Assembly: GCA_013115145.1 (NCBI GenBank)
Contig: JAAPAO010000399.1
Coordinates: 1 to 30,726, forward strand
DNA: 30,726 nucleotides
Source of the DNA: Perkinsus chesapeaki
Lineage: Eukaryota; Perkinsozoa; Perkinsida; Perkinsidae
Direction: 5' to 3'
Shown piece after piece: positions 10,178 through 19,549 of this stretch (its first letter is position 1; each line of letters begins with the position of its first letter). Position numbers and translations under genes: made by a program. The notes beneath the pieces are model-generated. The model did not search any database, had not been told where the DNA came from, and saw nothing but the letters and a program-made list of their open reading frames with translations.

Positions 10178-11835
10178 CTTCAAAGATGAGTGCTAAATGA
10201 GGAGCAATGAACGCCTTACCCGGTATTGTCTCTCGTGTCACAGCTTGTGAGGCGTCACCTGCGCGACAAAGGGCCCGAAAGCCTTCTCTGTAGAGTACTA
10301 AATGTCTTGGCTTTCTCAATTGTGTTCAACCGAAGAGAATAGTCTGGGTCCCACGTGTAGTGGAAGAGTCCCGGAATGATATATTGCGTACAACAAGAAC
10401 TTGAGGAATAGTGAAAATCGAAGTGGACTAAAGGAACCAAATCGCAGACCTACGGTCACGATGGACATCACTCGAGACTCTGCAAGTGTGGTTGAGGACC
10501 TTTGGGGAGCCACGCGGCAACGGTTGAGTCCGACTCGTCGACTCGCCAATGAAGCTATGCCAACCCTAAGGGTAGGGATTTCAATCACTCCCCAACAAGG
10601 CCAGAAAGAACCTAGATCGAGAACGTTAGTGAAGTTGATAACTGATCTTGCCCTACTATAATAGTCTTACTATTCGCAACTGGTTCATAATAAGGTCCTT
10701 GAAAACCAGCCATGGCTTGGTCCAACAGTGTCCGAACTATACACATTGTCCGGTGTAGAAACTCGCTGGTAGCCCAGCCTCCGGCGCAGCCGACCTAGGT
10801 AAGAATCTCTATCTGATACGCGACTTGCGCTTATCCATCGCGATCCCTTGGAACACATGTCTCTCGCATCAATCAGGTTGATACTTCGAACTGGAGCGAC
10901 TAGAACGCGCTGTGCAGCTGGAGGTTCTTGGCGCCATTGACCGACGTCCGAAAAGACTAAACTTCGGACTAATGGGGCACCGCGCTGATCGCGCAGAAGA
11001 ATCCCCTATACTGATAGGCTACACTGATCTATATAGGCAGCCGTCATTATTGCGAGAGTATTAGGAGTAACTTCAAATGTAAGGTGACCTTACTAAGGTC
11101 ATACCCGCGATATAACTCGTACAGCATAAATACGAAAGTAGCATAACCCGCTGCAATTTGCTTTATGACTAGCATAAGCTTCCTAAGAATGTCACATATA
11201 TGTTGTCCGAAATTTTCCCCGATCGCATACTCGTTTGTCGAGCACCTTGGATGAGTATACCGATCGACGCGGGAGACGCGGGAAAGCAGTGCACTCGACA
11301 GCAGGTGTTACATTCCAGCAGCAGCCTGTACCAGGAGCAACTACAGTAGTAGTCCTCCGACTACAAGGACCGACAAGTAGAGTGACGGTGCCAGAAGTTT
11401 TTGGAACAGTTTAGGCCTGAATACTCGAGATTTGAAATCGAGGATGCGAAATTCGCTGTTGCGTGTGCGTTCTAGCTGGAAGGCAAAATCATTGACCCTC
11501 AGGGCTTCTTATGAATCACCCGCGGGTTATCCGGGACTGAAATTTCAGACGAAAGCCTTCTTATACCACAGCTATCGCTGCGTGGAGTACGGAGGGAAAA
11601 TGTGGGCTATTCTCAAACAGTTCACAGCTCATCCTTTCTGCGGTCGATGACTTCCTGCACGCGCGCTGTGGGCACGCTCCCGAGGGAGCACGCCCCTCCC
11701 ACTCAGCGGTGCGGGCCTAACAGAAAGGAACTTCTGAGGAGCACGTCATTCGGGGCTCCTCTGCGCCGTCATTACCTTGAAGCGATTCTATAGTTAATTA
11801 CTATCTAAGGTTTATTCCTGTATACTCTAGTTACC
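10178..11835. other. Divergent intergenic region without recognised genes
   Basis: About 1.65 kb between the start of the FN3 gene (-) and a small secreted-protein gene (+). Open frames at 10401-10661 and 11432-11650 lack convincing starts, splice partners or composition, and were not called. The region near 10555-10580 has a partial palindrome (CCCTAAGGGTAGGG). It should contain the promoters of both flanking genes, but none was identified. Confidence 0.4.
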
Positions 11836-12360
11836 ATGGACTACCAGCAATGGTCGGCTCTTCTTATCTCTCTGATGTGCGCTATTATATTCTCTGGGCA
11901 AGGTTGCGGGAAGACCCCACCGCCACCGCCACCTTCGCATATTTTCGGGAACTATCGAGCGTTGTTAAATGGTAAGAATTCCGACGCTGTTGGTTATGTC
12001 GAACTAATGTTTCCTGCTCTGGACAATATATGGCTCAATGTCACCTACTATGTTTCCCCTGACACAACGTCGGGAATTTATAGGTATATGGGTGAGCTTT
12101 CCTATACGCCAATGTCAGCATCGTACCCATACGAGCTTTTTAACCTTACTGGAGGCAGCTGGGAGAGGTTTCGTGACTCGATTGTTCAGAGCGGTGTGAG
12201 CAAGCTTCTCCCGGAACCTATTCATAATCGTCCCTATGCCCTGGTGCGCTACAGGACTGAACTCGCTGGAACACCACAAATGTTATATGTTCATTTGACC
12301 AATACCTTACCTCTGATTCTCAGAAGGTATGAGGTCAATTCTTCGAGGAGATCATTCTAA
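11836..12360 (+). CDS. Small secreted protein of unknown function (174 aa)
   Basis: A single exon with a clear signal peptide: polar start, hydrophobic core ALLISLMCAIIFSG, and likely cleavage near residue 24 before GCGKTPPPPPP. The Cys next to the Pro run could allow lipidation-like anchoring, but this is unproven. The mature part is about 150 residues, rich in Tyr, Asn and Thr, with alternating hydrophobic patterns that suggest beta strands (VGYVELMFPALDNIWLNVTY). N-glycosylation sequons occur (NVT, NLT). Only the one Cys is seen. No known domain was recognised; lineage-specific secreted proteins of this size are common in parasitic alveolates. Confidence 0.68.
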   Translation: MDYQQWSALLISLMCAIIFSGQGCGKTPPPPPPSHIFGNYRALLNGKNSDAVGYVELMFPALDNIWLNVTYYVSPDTTSGIYRYMGELSYTPMSASYPYELFNLTGGSWERFRDSIVQSGVSKLLPEPIHNRPYALVRYRTELAGTPQMLYVHLTNTLPLILRRYEVNSSRRSF

Positions 12361-13221
12361 AACCGATACTATCTTAGAGAGCTATGTCTTGAAGTTCAGG
12401 GTTATGTCTTATCAGTCTTGTGTATACCATGTCCGCTCTGAGATCGGTAGCGAGACGTTCGCTAGAGGCGATAGGAAAGTAGTCCCTTAGGATGATAAGA
12501 AGGTGGTTTGGAATTGTATTTCAAGTTGTCAACATTTCTCTTACCTGGCTCAATCCCGTTTTCTGTTGTGTTTGTCAGTGACTGAACGTCTCAGGGGACT
12601 CCTCTGCTGTTATGCACTGTCCGTTCATTTACCTTTCCTAGTCATGGGAAACGTTTCAATCGGTAAACTGCGGGAGTGTTATACCATGGTGTTCGCACGG
12701 ACTTCGGGCCGAAGTCTTCGGCTGCGCAACGGACATCCGTACCCTCCTCACATAGTGTCAAAGTACGGGAAAGAATACAACGCGTCGCTAGGACACAACT
12801 GGCATGGCAGCGGTGTAGATGGAAACCGGATTGATCTGAAGTGATGAACTAAACGTTATTATCATCCTCATCTCCTAGTGAGTAACTCCAATCCTCATGA
12901 GGTTGCCTCTTGCGTGACGTATAAAAGTTGTGACGCTGTTTTGCCATAACATATCAGATGGAGGATGCACGCGATTGCTCACGTCACCCGAGGCGCTAAA
13001 TCCCGGAAACCCACTACAATTGCGAACTCGATGCCACATCTAATCTGTCACGGATTACATGCAGCTATGCATCTAAGCCTATGCCTGCGCCGTCACTATC
13101 TGGGTCAGATAATCTGACTTTTAGTGATCTCACTAGCTAGTCCAAGTACTGATACGGTATATTGTAGTCTATTGCTGATACATTACCGTATTCAGTTGTT
13201 ATCCTCTTCATTGACCGGATA
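12361..13221. other. Intergenic, one doubtful ORF
   Basis: An open frame runs from about 12503 to 12844 (113 codons, ending KYGKEYNASLGHNWHGSGVDG). It has no clear domain, and the composition of its first half looks random. It is not called as a gene. A small hairpin (CTTCGGGCCGAAG) sits at about 12702-12715. The remainder shows nothing recognisable. Confidence 0.35.
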
Positions 13222-14260
13222 ATGCTGTTCTTCCGTATTGCTATCCAGCTTATGGCTGTGCATAACCTGGCTGCTCAGGTGAGTCTTTCGTTTCCACCCG
13301 CATCTAGCATCCCAGCGTTTGGTCAGGATAACTGCAGCGCTGTCTGCGATGTTGCTCCTGGTTGTTCTCATCACCCTAGGGGTGATGTTCCGGGGCCTTT
13401 CTGTGACCGGCTCTCGCGTTTTGGTTATCCCGTCTGCTATGGAACGTAAGACAGTCAGGCTTCGTATTATTGATCAACTGGCTTGTGGATGGTAGATTTG
13501 CATCTGGTGCCTCCTCAGGTTCTATACCGACAGCACAAAGACGAGGGTATGTTATGAACCAATATTTTCTATCTGCCCGACAGAATTCCCATTCGCTTGC
13601 GATGACCCGCTTCCTATGCCAAGAACTACAACCACACCTACAACCACACCCACAACCACAACCACAACCACAACCACAACCACAACTACAACTACAACTA
13701 CAACTACAAATACAACTACAACCACAACCACAACTACAACTACAACTACAAATACAACCACAACCACAACTACAACTACAACTACAACTACAACTACAAC
13801 TACAACTACAACTACAACTACAAATACAACTACAACTACAACCACAACCACCGAGCCGCCTGTTGTCACAGTATGCCGGAAGTCGGTCACTGCTCCCTCA
13901 CCCATGCTTTCAGGATTACTGTAAAATCGCATGCGACACTCTCGAGGCTTGTAGACATGCCGAAAAACCTCCAACCTGTGCCCGAGATGCCTGTCATCCT
14001 TATGGGGTGTGTGAGCGAATGTAAGCCTCGAAAGCGATTTCAGCAAATTGGAAATCAAATACGGTGAACTACAAACTCTACTACGGCTTGACAAGGCTTC
14101 ATAATGTGAACGAAGAAGTTTATTGGTTTTCGGTACTGTTTATGTTAGATACTATACCGATTGCACAAAGAGCAAGCTCTGCTACGATACTGAGCTCAGT
14201 CCTTGTGATAAGAGCTATCCGTTCGGCTGCTGTGATCCTGTACCTTGCCGTTCTGAATAA
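13222..14260 (+). CDS. Secreted Cys-rich protein with two copies of a two-exon module joined by a poly-Thr linker
   Basis: Exons: 13222-13278 (signal peptide, MLFFRIAIQLMAVHNLAAQ), 13327-13445, 13519-13870, 13914-14020 and 14149-14260. Phases agree and give 248 aa. Module part a starts each time right after a phase-0 intron: DNCSAVCDVAPGC in copy 1 and DYCKIACDTLEAC in copy 2, both with C-x3-C-x5-C. It ends at a phase-2 intron after VCYG or VCER. Part b is YTDSTKTRVCY...PFACDDPLP in copy 1 and YTDCTKSKLCY...PFGCCDPVP in copy 2, with identical Cys spacing. Copy 1 runs into about 75 residues of nearly pure Thr with a few Asn and Pro, a mucin-like segment probably O-glycosylated. Conserved splice positions and phases show the gene grew by duplication of a two-exon unit. 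The function is unknown; a secreted or surface role is inferred. Confidence 0.82.
13617..13851 (+). repeat. Coding minisatellite (CAACTA/CAACCA/CAAATA) encoding the Thr linker
   Basis: A six-base periodic array of ACAACT/ACAACC/ACAAAT units. In the gene's frame it reads almost only Thr with scattered Asn. It stays open in several frames on both strands (Gln-rich in one plus frame, Val-rich on the minus strand), which explains spurious long open frames here. It should vary in length between strains. Confidence 0.9.
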
Positions 14261-14634
14261 CTTTATCGAATCACCTCTTCTTTCCTTGCTGGACTGTTTT
14301 TGAACTACTCCGTTGCCGGGAAGAGATGCTCTCAGTTTCTAGTGTAGACCTATTGATAAGGTAGACCAATCTTATTATTTGCCTCTTTCCGCTCTGAGTC
14401 CGTGCTACTGGCGTCCATTATGGGAGATATCTCACGAATATGTGCCTCGAAATTTCGTTGGATGGATGGAGTTTCGCTCAGCAATCTTCAGAGGTATTTT
14501 ACGACCTCGGTTTTCCACCTTTCCCGGTTGCGTGATAGTGTAAATCGTTGCTCAGTTGAGCAGTTGCCAAACAGCAAGTCGCCATGGGTGACGCATGATG
14601 GGTCTAGCATTGCGTTGTGTCGGCGAGGATCTAC

Positions 14635-14658
14635 AGCAATGAGGATATCCTCATTGCT
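14635..14658. repeat. 24-bp perfect palindrome with nearby partial copies
   Basis: AGCAATGAGGAT followed directly by its reverse complement ATCCTCATTGCT. Just downstream, at 14659-14703, TCTCATAGAG occurs twice and ATCCTCATTGAGGATATC makes a second, shorter palindrome of the same letters. It can form a cruciform or an RNA hairpin without a loop spacer. Confidence 0.9.
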
Positions 14659-15143
14659 ATCTCATAGAGCAATATATCTCATAGAGATCCTCATTGAGGA
14701 TATCTATCATAGGTACCGCACATGTCCTCTATAAGACACAGCTCGTTTGTCTGACATCAAATCATTGATGTAATTCGTAGAAATAGAAATTGATGAATTC
14801 AGGAGAGTCTGTTGCTATGTTCTGTATGCTTGAGAAGACTTGCCATCGAAACCATGATTGGCCAGTTCACTAAACTGAGCTCAGGCACTAGTCGGAACTA
14901 CCGGATGTGACTGTCACAATCCAGCTAGTGTACACTGTACACTGTACAGTTCACTGTGTACTAACCAGACTATCTGTCATACTTGAATCTCCGCCGCAAT
15001 ACACATTACAGGATGGTATCAAGAAGCCCACTCCTGGAATTCCCGTGTTAAGACTCCCGGCCAATAAAGGCATCTCTCGAAAGCTCTTGCTGTTCTCTAG
15101 TCCCGTGTCAATCTTTTCTCTATTCGGCTATATACTTACTGAC

Positions 15144-15192
15144 CTTGCGAACCTTTGTATGTATGAACTTCATACATACAAAGGTTCGCAAG
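15144..15192. repeat. Near-perfect 49-bp palindrome (24-bp arms, 1-bp centre)
   Basis: The left arm 15144-15167 (CTTGCGAACC...GTATGAA) is the exact reverse complement of the right arm 15169-15192, separated by a single C. Pairing stops abruptly on both sides. No flanking gene includes it, and its origin is unknown. Confidence 0.93.
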
Positions 15193-15471
15193 CCTTAGGC
15201 TACGCAGATGAACTTGCTAGCAGGTTCGAACTTCCGTTGTTAAATTGGCCACCTGGACTGCTGTATGTAACATTATTCCTGCATCCATCTACGCAATAAC
15301 AGACTGAGCGGCGGTTTCCTTCGCTTTCTGACTCGGTCTCGTTTGTGCGTCATTTCTGCGCCTTTTAGCCTCTGTTGGGGGACAGCTGTCACACAAAGCG
15401 TAGCGAGAGGGATTTGTAGCACGCTGTGCGCTGTGTACCCTAGGCTTTTTATACTCAAGAATAGTTGTACT

Positions 15472-15493
15472 TTTGTAGCGATCTTGGCTCAAG
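15472..15493 (+). other. Spliced-leader-like relic followed by a short ORF
   Basis: GTAGCGATCTTGGCTCAAG at 15475-15493 matches the dinoflagellate/perkinsid spliced leader core (GTAGCCATYTTGGCTCAAG) at all but one position; the bases before it are TT where CC is usual. It is not followed by GT, so it is not an SL RNA gene. It looks like the 5' end of a trans-spliced mRNA copied back into the genome. Nine bases on, at 15502, an ATG opens a 31-codon ORF (MSEKGLNVVTGSGEEV...) ending at 15597. A chance match cannot be excluded, but the exact TTGGCTCAAG end is telling. Confidence 0.55.
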
Positions 15494-15810
15494 CTTTTCC
15501 TATGTCTGAAAAGGGTTTAAACGTTGTCACAGGATCTGGGGAAGAAGTACCCACCAACACTCTAACCGGTGGGTTTTATAGTGTACCGTTTAATTGAAAG
15601 GGGCCACACACGGGGTTTCGGTGGAGCTATCCTGCAGGATACTATCGCTGAAACGCAACAGTACTTGTTGATAATAACAGCTCAAGATTAACAGCGAGGC
15701 AATGAGCCCGATGCAGCTAAAGTGCATATGAATAAAACGTGCACCACGAATAGGTCTGAATATCTTAACTGAATAACAACGATTAACCTGAAACTGCAGT
15801 GTCGGCGTAT

Positions 15811-18671
15811 TCAAGAGGATAGCTCACTTTTAAGGATCTGATTATGGCCCAGACCGGGCGGCGGCAAGAGCAAGCGGAACCGAGTGGCACGCTTGCCGTT
15901 CCGCTTACATAACTCACCACGAGAACTGAAAGGCGCTACCATTGTTTGCATCATCAAAGCACCAACGATAACTTACCGAGATACAGTCGATGCCTTCTTG
16001 AACGCTTTCTCACGTGAATCACCGGCAGCTGCGCTACTTAGTGTGGACTTGTGGGCCTCATTGCTATCTACGCAAAAGACAACAATCGCACTATCACGAC
16101 GAGAGCTCCTCACTTCGATGTAACGCTGATGCACGGTCGGTATTTTTGTGTCGATCTTCCGCTACTGGAGAGCGACTGTGGTAATGGTGGTGATGGCTGG
16201 GCGCATGATGATAATTAGCCAACCTGCCAAGGGTCGACGACGCAGCCCGCTCGAGTGAGTCATCCGAACTTACTCGAGCAAGCGAAAGTGAGACTCCAAA
16301 TGTGAGGGATGATGACGAATGTAAGAGATGACGCACGGTGGCACAGGGAGCTCACGACTGAAGGCCATGCCACCAACAATCTTAGTGGCTCCTCTGAGGA
16401 TTCTCTGCCTGTCACTTCGAGGCGTAATGTCAGTGTGAAAGCGCGTGGTCGAGGTCGCTAGCCCCATGTCCAAGACCGACATAAACCCGCCGATGTCTTG
16501 CGGCGGTGGCACTACGCGTCCCGCGCTGGCCTGCAGCTCTTCGGCTCGCTTGAGCTCCAGCAAACGGTCTATCTCATCATCAATTAAGGCCTCTACGGTC
16601 AAGTTTCGGTGATCGTCGTAGTGCCAGTCGTCGCGATTTCCCTCGCCGACAGCCTCCCAATAAGTGATGTCGCTATTCTCTTCATCGGAAACTGATGCTT
16701 CTTCTTCGGCTGGGACCGGGCGACTGGTCTCTGGATCGCTAAGATCAGCGAAATCGTCCTCGATCCCCTCGTCTATCACAAAGGAGTCTCTCGGCTCTTG
16801 TTTGACGAGTCGATTAGCGGCAGCAGCCGGCGGTTCTATCCGAACAGGAGACTTGTGCACAGGCCGCGAGCGCGGTCGATTCTTAGGGGTGGAGTCCCGA
16901 GCAGCCTTAGTAGAGGCCAGTGGCGCTTCCACAACGGGACGCAACTGTATGGCTTGCGACGCAGCTATGGCTGATTGAATCTGGTAAAACCGAGATACCC
17001 TTCCAGGCTCGCGCTCGAGCCCTACTGTTATTTTCCGGGCCGGTGGAGGCTCGTCAGAAATGCCAACTAAAACTGGTCGCTTCACTTTAATCCTCGCAGC
17101 TCGACCAATCCGCTCCCTCGGCGGTCTCTGCTGACTTGGACTCCTGTCAGCATTTCCAAGATCCTGCCTGCCTAACAAGAGCGAATTCACAATTCGATGG
17201 CCGTCGAAATTAGCAATACCCTGTCGGGCGGCGGCGGCGGCGGTGTTACAGGCTTTTGGGCTACTGGCCGGCTTGGGGCGCTCTGCCTCCGGCTCGTCCT
17301 CATTAACCGGGCGAGCGTGCTCAACAGGGCGGATTCTCGAGGAGGGAGGCCTAGAAATAGGTCAAGGTCATTTGCGGCGACCGACGCTGTCGTACGCTAA
17401 CTGTATCTTTCTCATAACTGCAACCTTCACAGACTTGGGCATTTTACCGTTCTGACTCCGCCGGCGATAGCGCAGCACTAACGCTCCCAGGGCAGTCTGA
17501 GAATAGTAATAATGCAGGGTGGAAGGATCGAACCTGGGTCGTCTTACGGCCAGAGTGATGACACCCATACCAACCAGCTCCACTGCAGACTCTCTTCGAA
17601 CTCCAGGTGGCGTCATCGGTTCATACGCGTAATCCCAGAATGATTCTGCCGCCTGTCTCGCTAAGGTCCTTACGTATTCGGGGTGCCGGTTGGAATCCTG
17701 GTCGGCCTAAACGATGTCGCTGCCAGGGATCGAACCTCCATCTGGGTCTACCGATCGGAGTAACCGTTCGAGCTGCTCGACAATCGCCAGAGTCGCATCA
17801 TCGTAATTCGCTTGTTCCTATTAGGGGAACTCTGTCATTCGCGACACGTTCAGAGTTTTACCGAGTTGCCCACTGAATCAACGACACTCTGCAGGATGTA
17901 CTGAATAATATCGTGTTCGCTCGCGGCACCAATTTGGGTAAAGTCGTCTGAGACGGAGTGGGCGGGCGGATTTGTGAAATGCCTTACGCTCTTTCTTCCG
18001 AAATAGGTCGTCAACAGCTACGCTAGTACAAGTGGATTCACCAAGCCTGATGCCGTGGCTGCTCCTGGCCCCACCGTAGCTCTGAGGAAGAAACTGATAG
18101 AAAAACCGGAAAATGTATAAAAATAACCGGACCAGGGGTTGTGGGGGGCTTAGGCCGGTATACATGTAACCTCCTCTCTCGTCAACATCAGGAATAGTAA
18201 TTGTCCAGATATTTCCTTCGTCGTCTGAAAGACACGTGTTGTGTCGAAACGGCGATGAGCCACTGCGAATCGATCAACCGTTTCAGATTCTTTCCGGGGT
18301 TGATTTCTCACACCTTCTGGGCTAAGTAAGCCTACCCTGCTAGAATTTGGTTCGAAATGGTATTTCCGCTTCAGCATATCCGAAAAATTCACAAGCGATT
18401 TTCGAATGAATCCCATTCCGAACTCAGACGCTTAGAAGGGGCCTCTTATAGGGGCGAGTCAATGGCGAGATAACAGTGACACTGTTACAGTGTTACGCGA
18501 TGGGGACAGTAGATTGTGCAATTGCAACACAATTACTGTCCCCATCGATGCGATATAATCCTTACCAGTAAAGGAAGCCGCTGAAGACATAACAACAATA
18601 CATACAAACAATACATACAACATTATAATACCATGAGATGACGAAGCGGCGCCGGGTGCCGTTGAAGACAT
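15811..18671 (-). CDS. Multi-exon signal-peptide, single-pass membrane protein with long charged tail; 3' end unresolved
   Basis: Minus-strand exons: 18671-18566 (signal peptide, hydrophobic core IIMLYVLFVCIVVM), 18430-18314, 18224-17988, 17947-17862, 17817-17752, 17706-17548, 17496-17396, then 17350-16274. Intron lengths are 135, 89, 40, 44, 45, 51 and 45 nt, and every phase agrees. The lumenal part includes DDEGNIWTITIPDVDERGGY and helical stretches (YDDATLAIVEQLERLLRS). A transmembrane helix (VELVGMGVITLATALGALVL) is followed by RYRRR, and then about 340 residues of Pro/Arg-rich and acidic disordered tail (FVIDEGIEDDFADLSDPE). No known family was recognised. The 3' end is uncertain: one model splices 16273-16224 out and stops at 16094 (692 aa). 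However, 16161-15977 joined to 15925-15811 (51-nt intron, TGA at 15811) also reads as strongly coding (RKIDTKIPTVHQRYIEVR...), and no phase-correct link to it was found. Confidence 0.65.
17497..17547 (-). repeat. Intron copy B: 51-nt intron with tRNA B-box-like motif
   Basis: The intron begins GTAAGACGACCCAGG and has GGTTCGATCC at 17534-17525, 13 nt from the 5' splice site, and ends TATTCTCAG. It separates VITLA from TALGAL in the transmembrane helix of the minus-strand membrane protein, phase 0. Confidence 0.75.
17707..17751 (-). repeat. Intron copy C: 45-nt intron with tRNA B-box-like motif
   Basis: The intron begins GTAGACCCAGATGGA, has GGTTCGATCCCTGGCAGC from 17736 downward, and ends CATCGTTTAG. 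The flanking exons LERLLRS and ADQDSNR join in phase 0. The intron is almost nothing but the motif and its tail. Confidence 0.78.
18498..18547. repeat. Hairpin inside the first intron of the membrane-protein gene
   Basis: Outer arms CGATGGGGACAGTA (18498-18511) and TACTGTCCCCATCG (18534-18547) are exact inverse complements. Inner arms ATTGTG and CACAAT continue the stem after one unpaired base, around the self-complementary core CAATTG. It lies within the 135-nt intron at 18431-18565. Confidence 0.85.
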
Positions 18672-19549
18672 TGCTAGAATAACTGAACGAAATGAGTAGC
18701 TCGCATTACACTGCTAAAATACACTAATGCGAGCCTTATGTGGTGGACCGATGAGGAGTCGTATTTAAGTAGTGTGAATGGATTGTTGAGCTCCAAGTTA
18801 ATGAGTGCTAAGGACGCAATTTCCTTCGTTCGCACAAGAGACGGAAGAAAATAAAGTTTGCGTTGAGGAAACTCAAGATTGCAAGATTGAATCTTGCTCC
18901 CGGTTTCCGCTCTTTGTAACCACGTCTACTCGATCGTGTGTATTGAATTAGAGACATTTGAATAAGATATTTTAAGGTTGATGCGTGCATTTTGTAGCAG
19001 ATTACTCTGTTATTGAATGGCCGGCCTTCGAAATTATGATTTCCACTTATCCCCACCGAGAGATTACTTTTTGCCGAGTAAGCCTGTGATAAGACCAGGA
19101 GACATTACCAGGAAAAGTAATATAAGCATTATACGCTTAATATACGTAGAGAACATGGTTAATTTATATAGGTACTTTATATAGGTATCTTATATAGGTA
19201 TTTTATATAGGTATTTTAGATAGGTATCTTATATAGGTATTTTATATAGGTATTTTATATAGGTATTTTATATAGGTATTTTATATAGGTATTTTATATA
19301 GGTATTTTGAGAGGAGTATTCTTGTTTGTTTCTTTTTATGTTGATTACAAGCCTTTAGAGGATAATTTCATACTTGGCTCTGAGCCGAACCGGCAGAGGT
19401 CTCCGACTACAGCCTCGTTAATTTTTATATGTCGTAACTGCTCTCTCAGGTGTCTCCCTTGGTGAGGTTGTGAGAATGAAAGAAGGTCATTTAGCTTCGG
19501 AAAAGAGGAGTCCGATGAAATGCTCAATAGGGTGCTGATTATCGTTCAG
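18672..19549. other. Region between divergent genes with an AT-rich minisatellite
   Basis: Upstream flank of the minus-strand membrane protein and of the large plus-strand gene. It contains a 13-bp tandem array (19163-19310). An undetected 5' exon of the plus-strand gene may lie at 19450-19550: SLGEVV-like and NERRSFSFGKEESDEML-like open stretches occur there, but they could not be joined in phase with confidence. Confidence 0.4.
19163..19310. repeat. 13-bp AT-rich minisatellite, about 11 copies
   Basis: Units of TTTTATATAGGTA, with GGTA starting at 19171, 19184, 19197 and every 13 bases up to 19301. Variant units carry TACT, TATC or TTAGATAGG. It probably lies in the promoter, 5' UTR or first intron of the plus-strand gene that follows. 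Confidence 0.92.

Larger units (their letters stand above)
14261..15810. other. Gene-poor region with palindromes and a spliced-leader relic
   Basis: No convincing gene. It contains a 24-bp perfect palindrome (14635-14658), a 49-bp hairpin (15144-15192), alternating GTACACTGTACACTGTACAG sequence at 14929-14950, and a spliced-leader-like sequence at 15472-15493 followed by a 31-codon ORF at 15502-15597. Other open frames (14402-14734, 14907-15299) lack support. Confidence 0.45.

Noticed and set aside
12503-12844. 113-codon ORF
   Set aside because: No signal peptide, domain or splice context; composition looks random.
13552-14094. Long Val-rich minus-strand and Gln-rich plus-strand open frames
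   Set aside because: They are by-products of the six-base ACAACT repeat; the Thr frame fits the splice phases and the Cys modules.
14402-14734. 110-codon ORF
   Set aside because: It runs through the palindrome cluster and shows no protein-like pattern.
17690-17820. Full tRNA gene on the minus strand suggested by GAGCAGCTCGAACGGTTA plus a B-box
   Set aside because: The supposed A-box part is coding sequence (IVEQLERLLRS); only the 45-nt intron holds the B-box-like motif.
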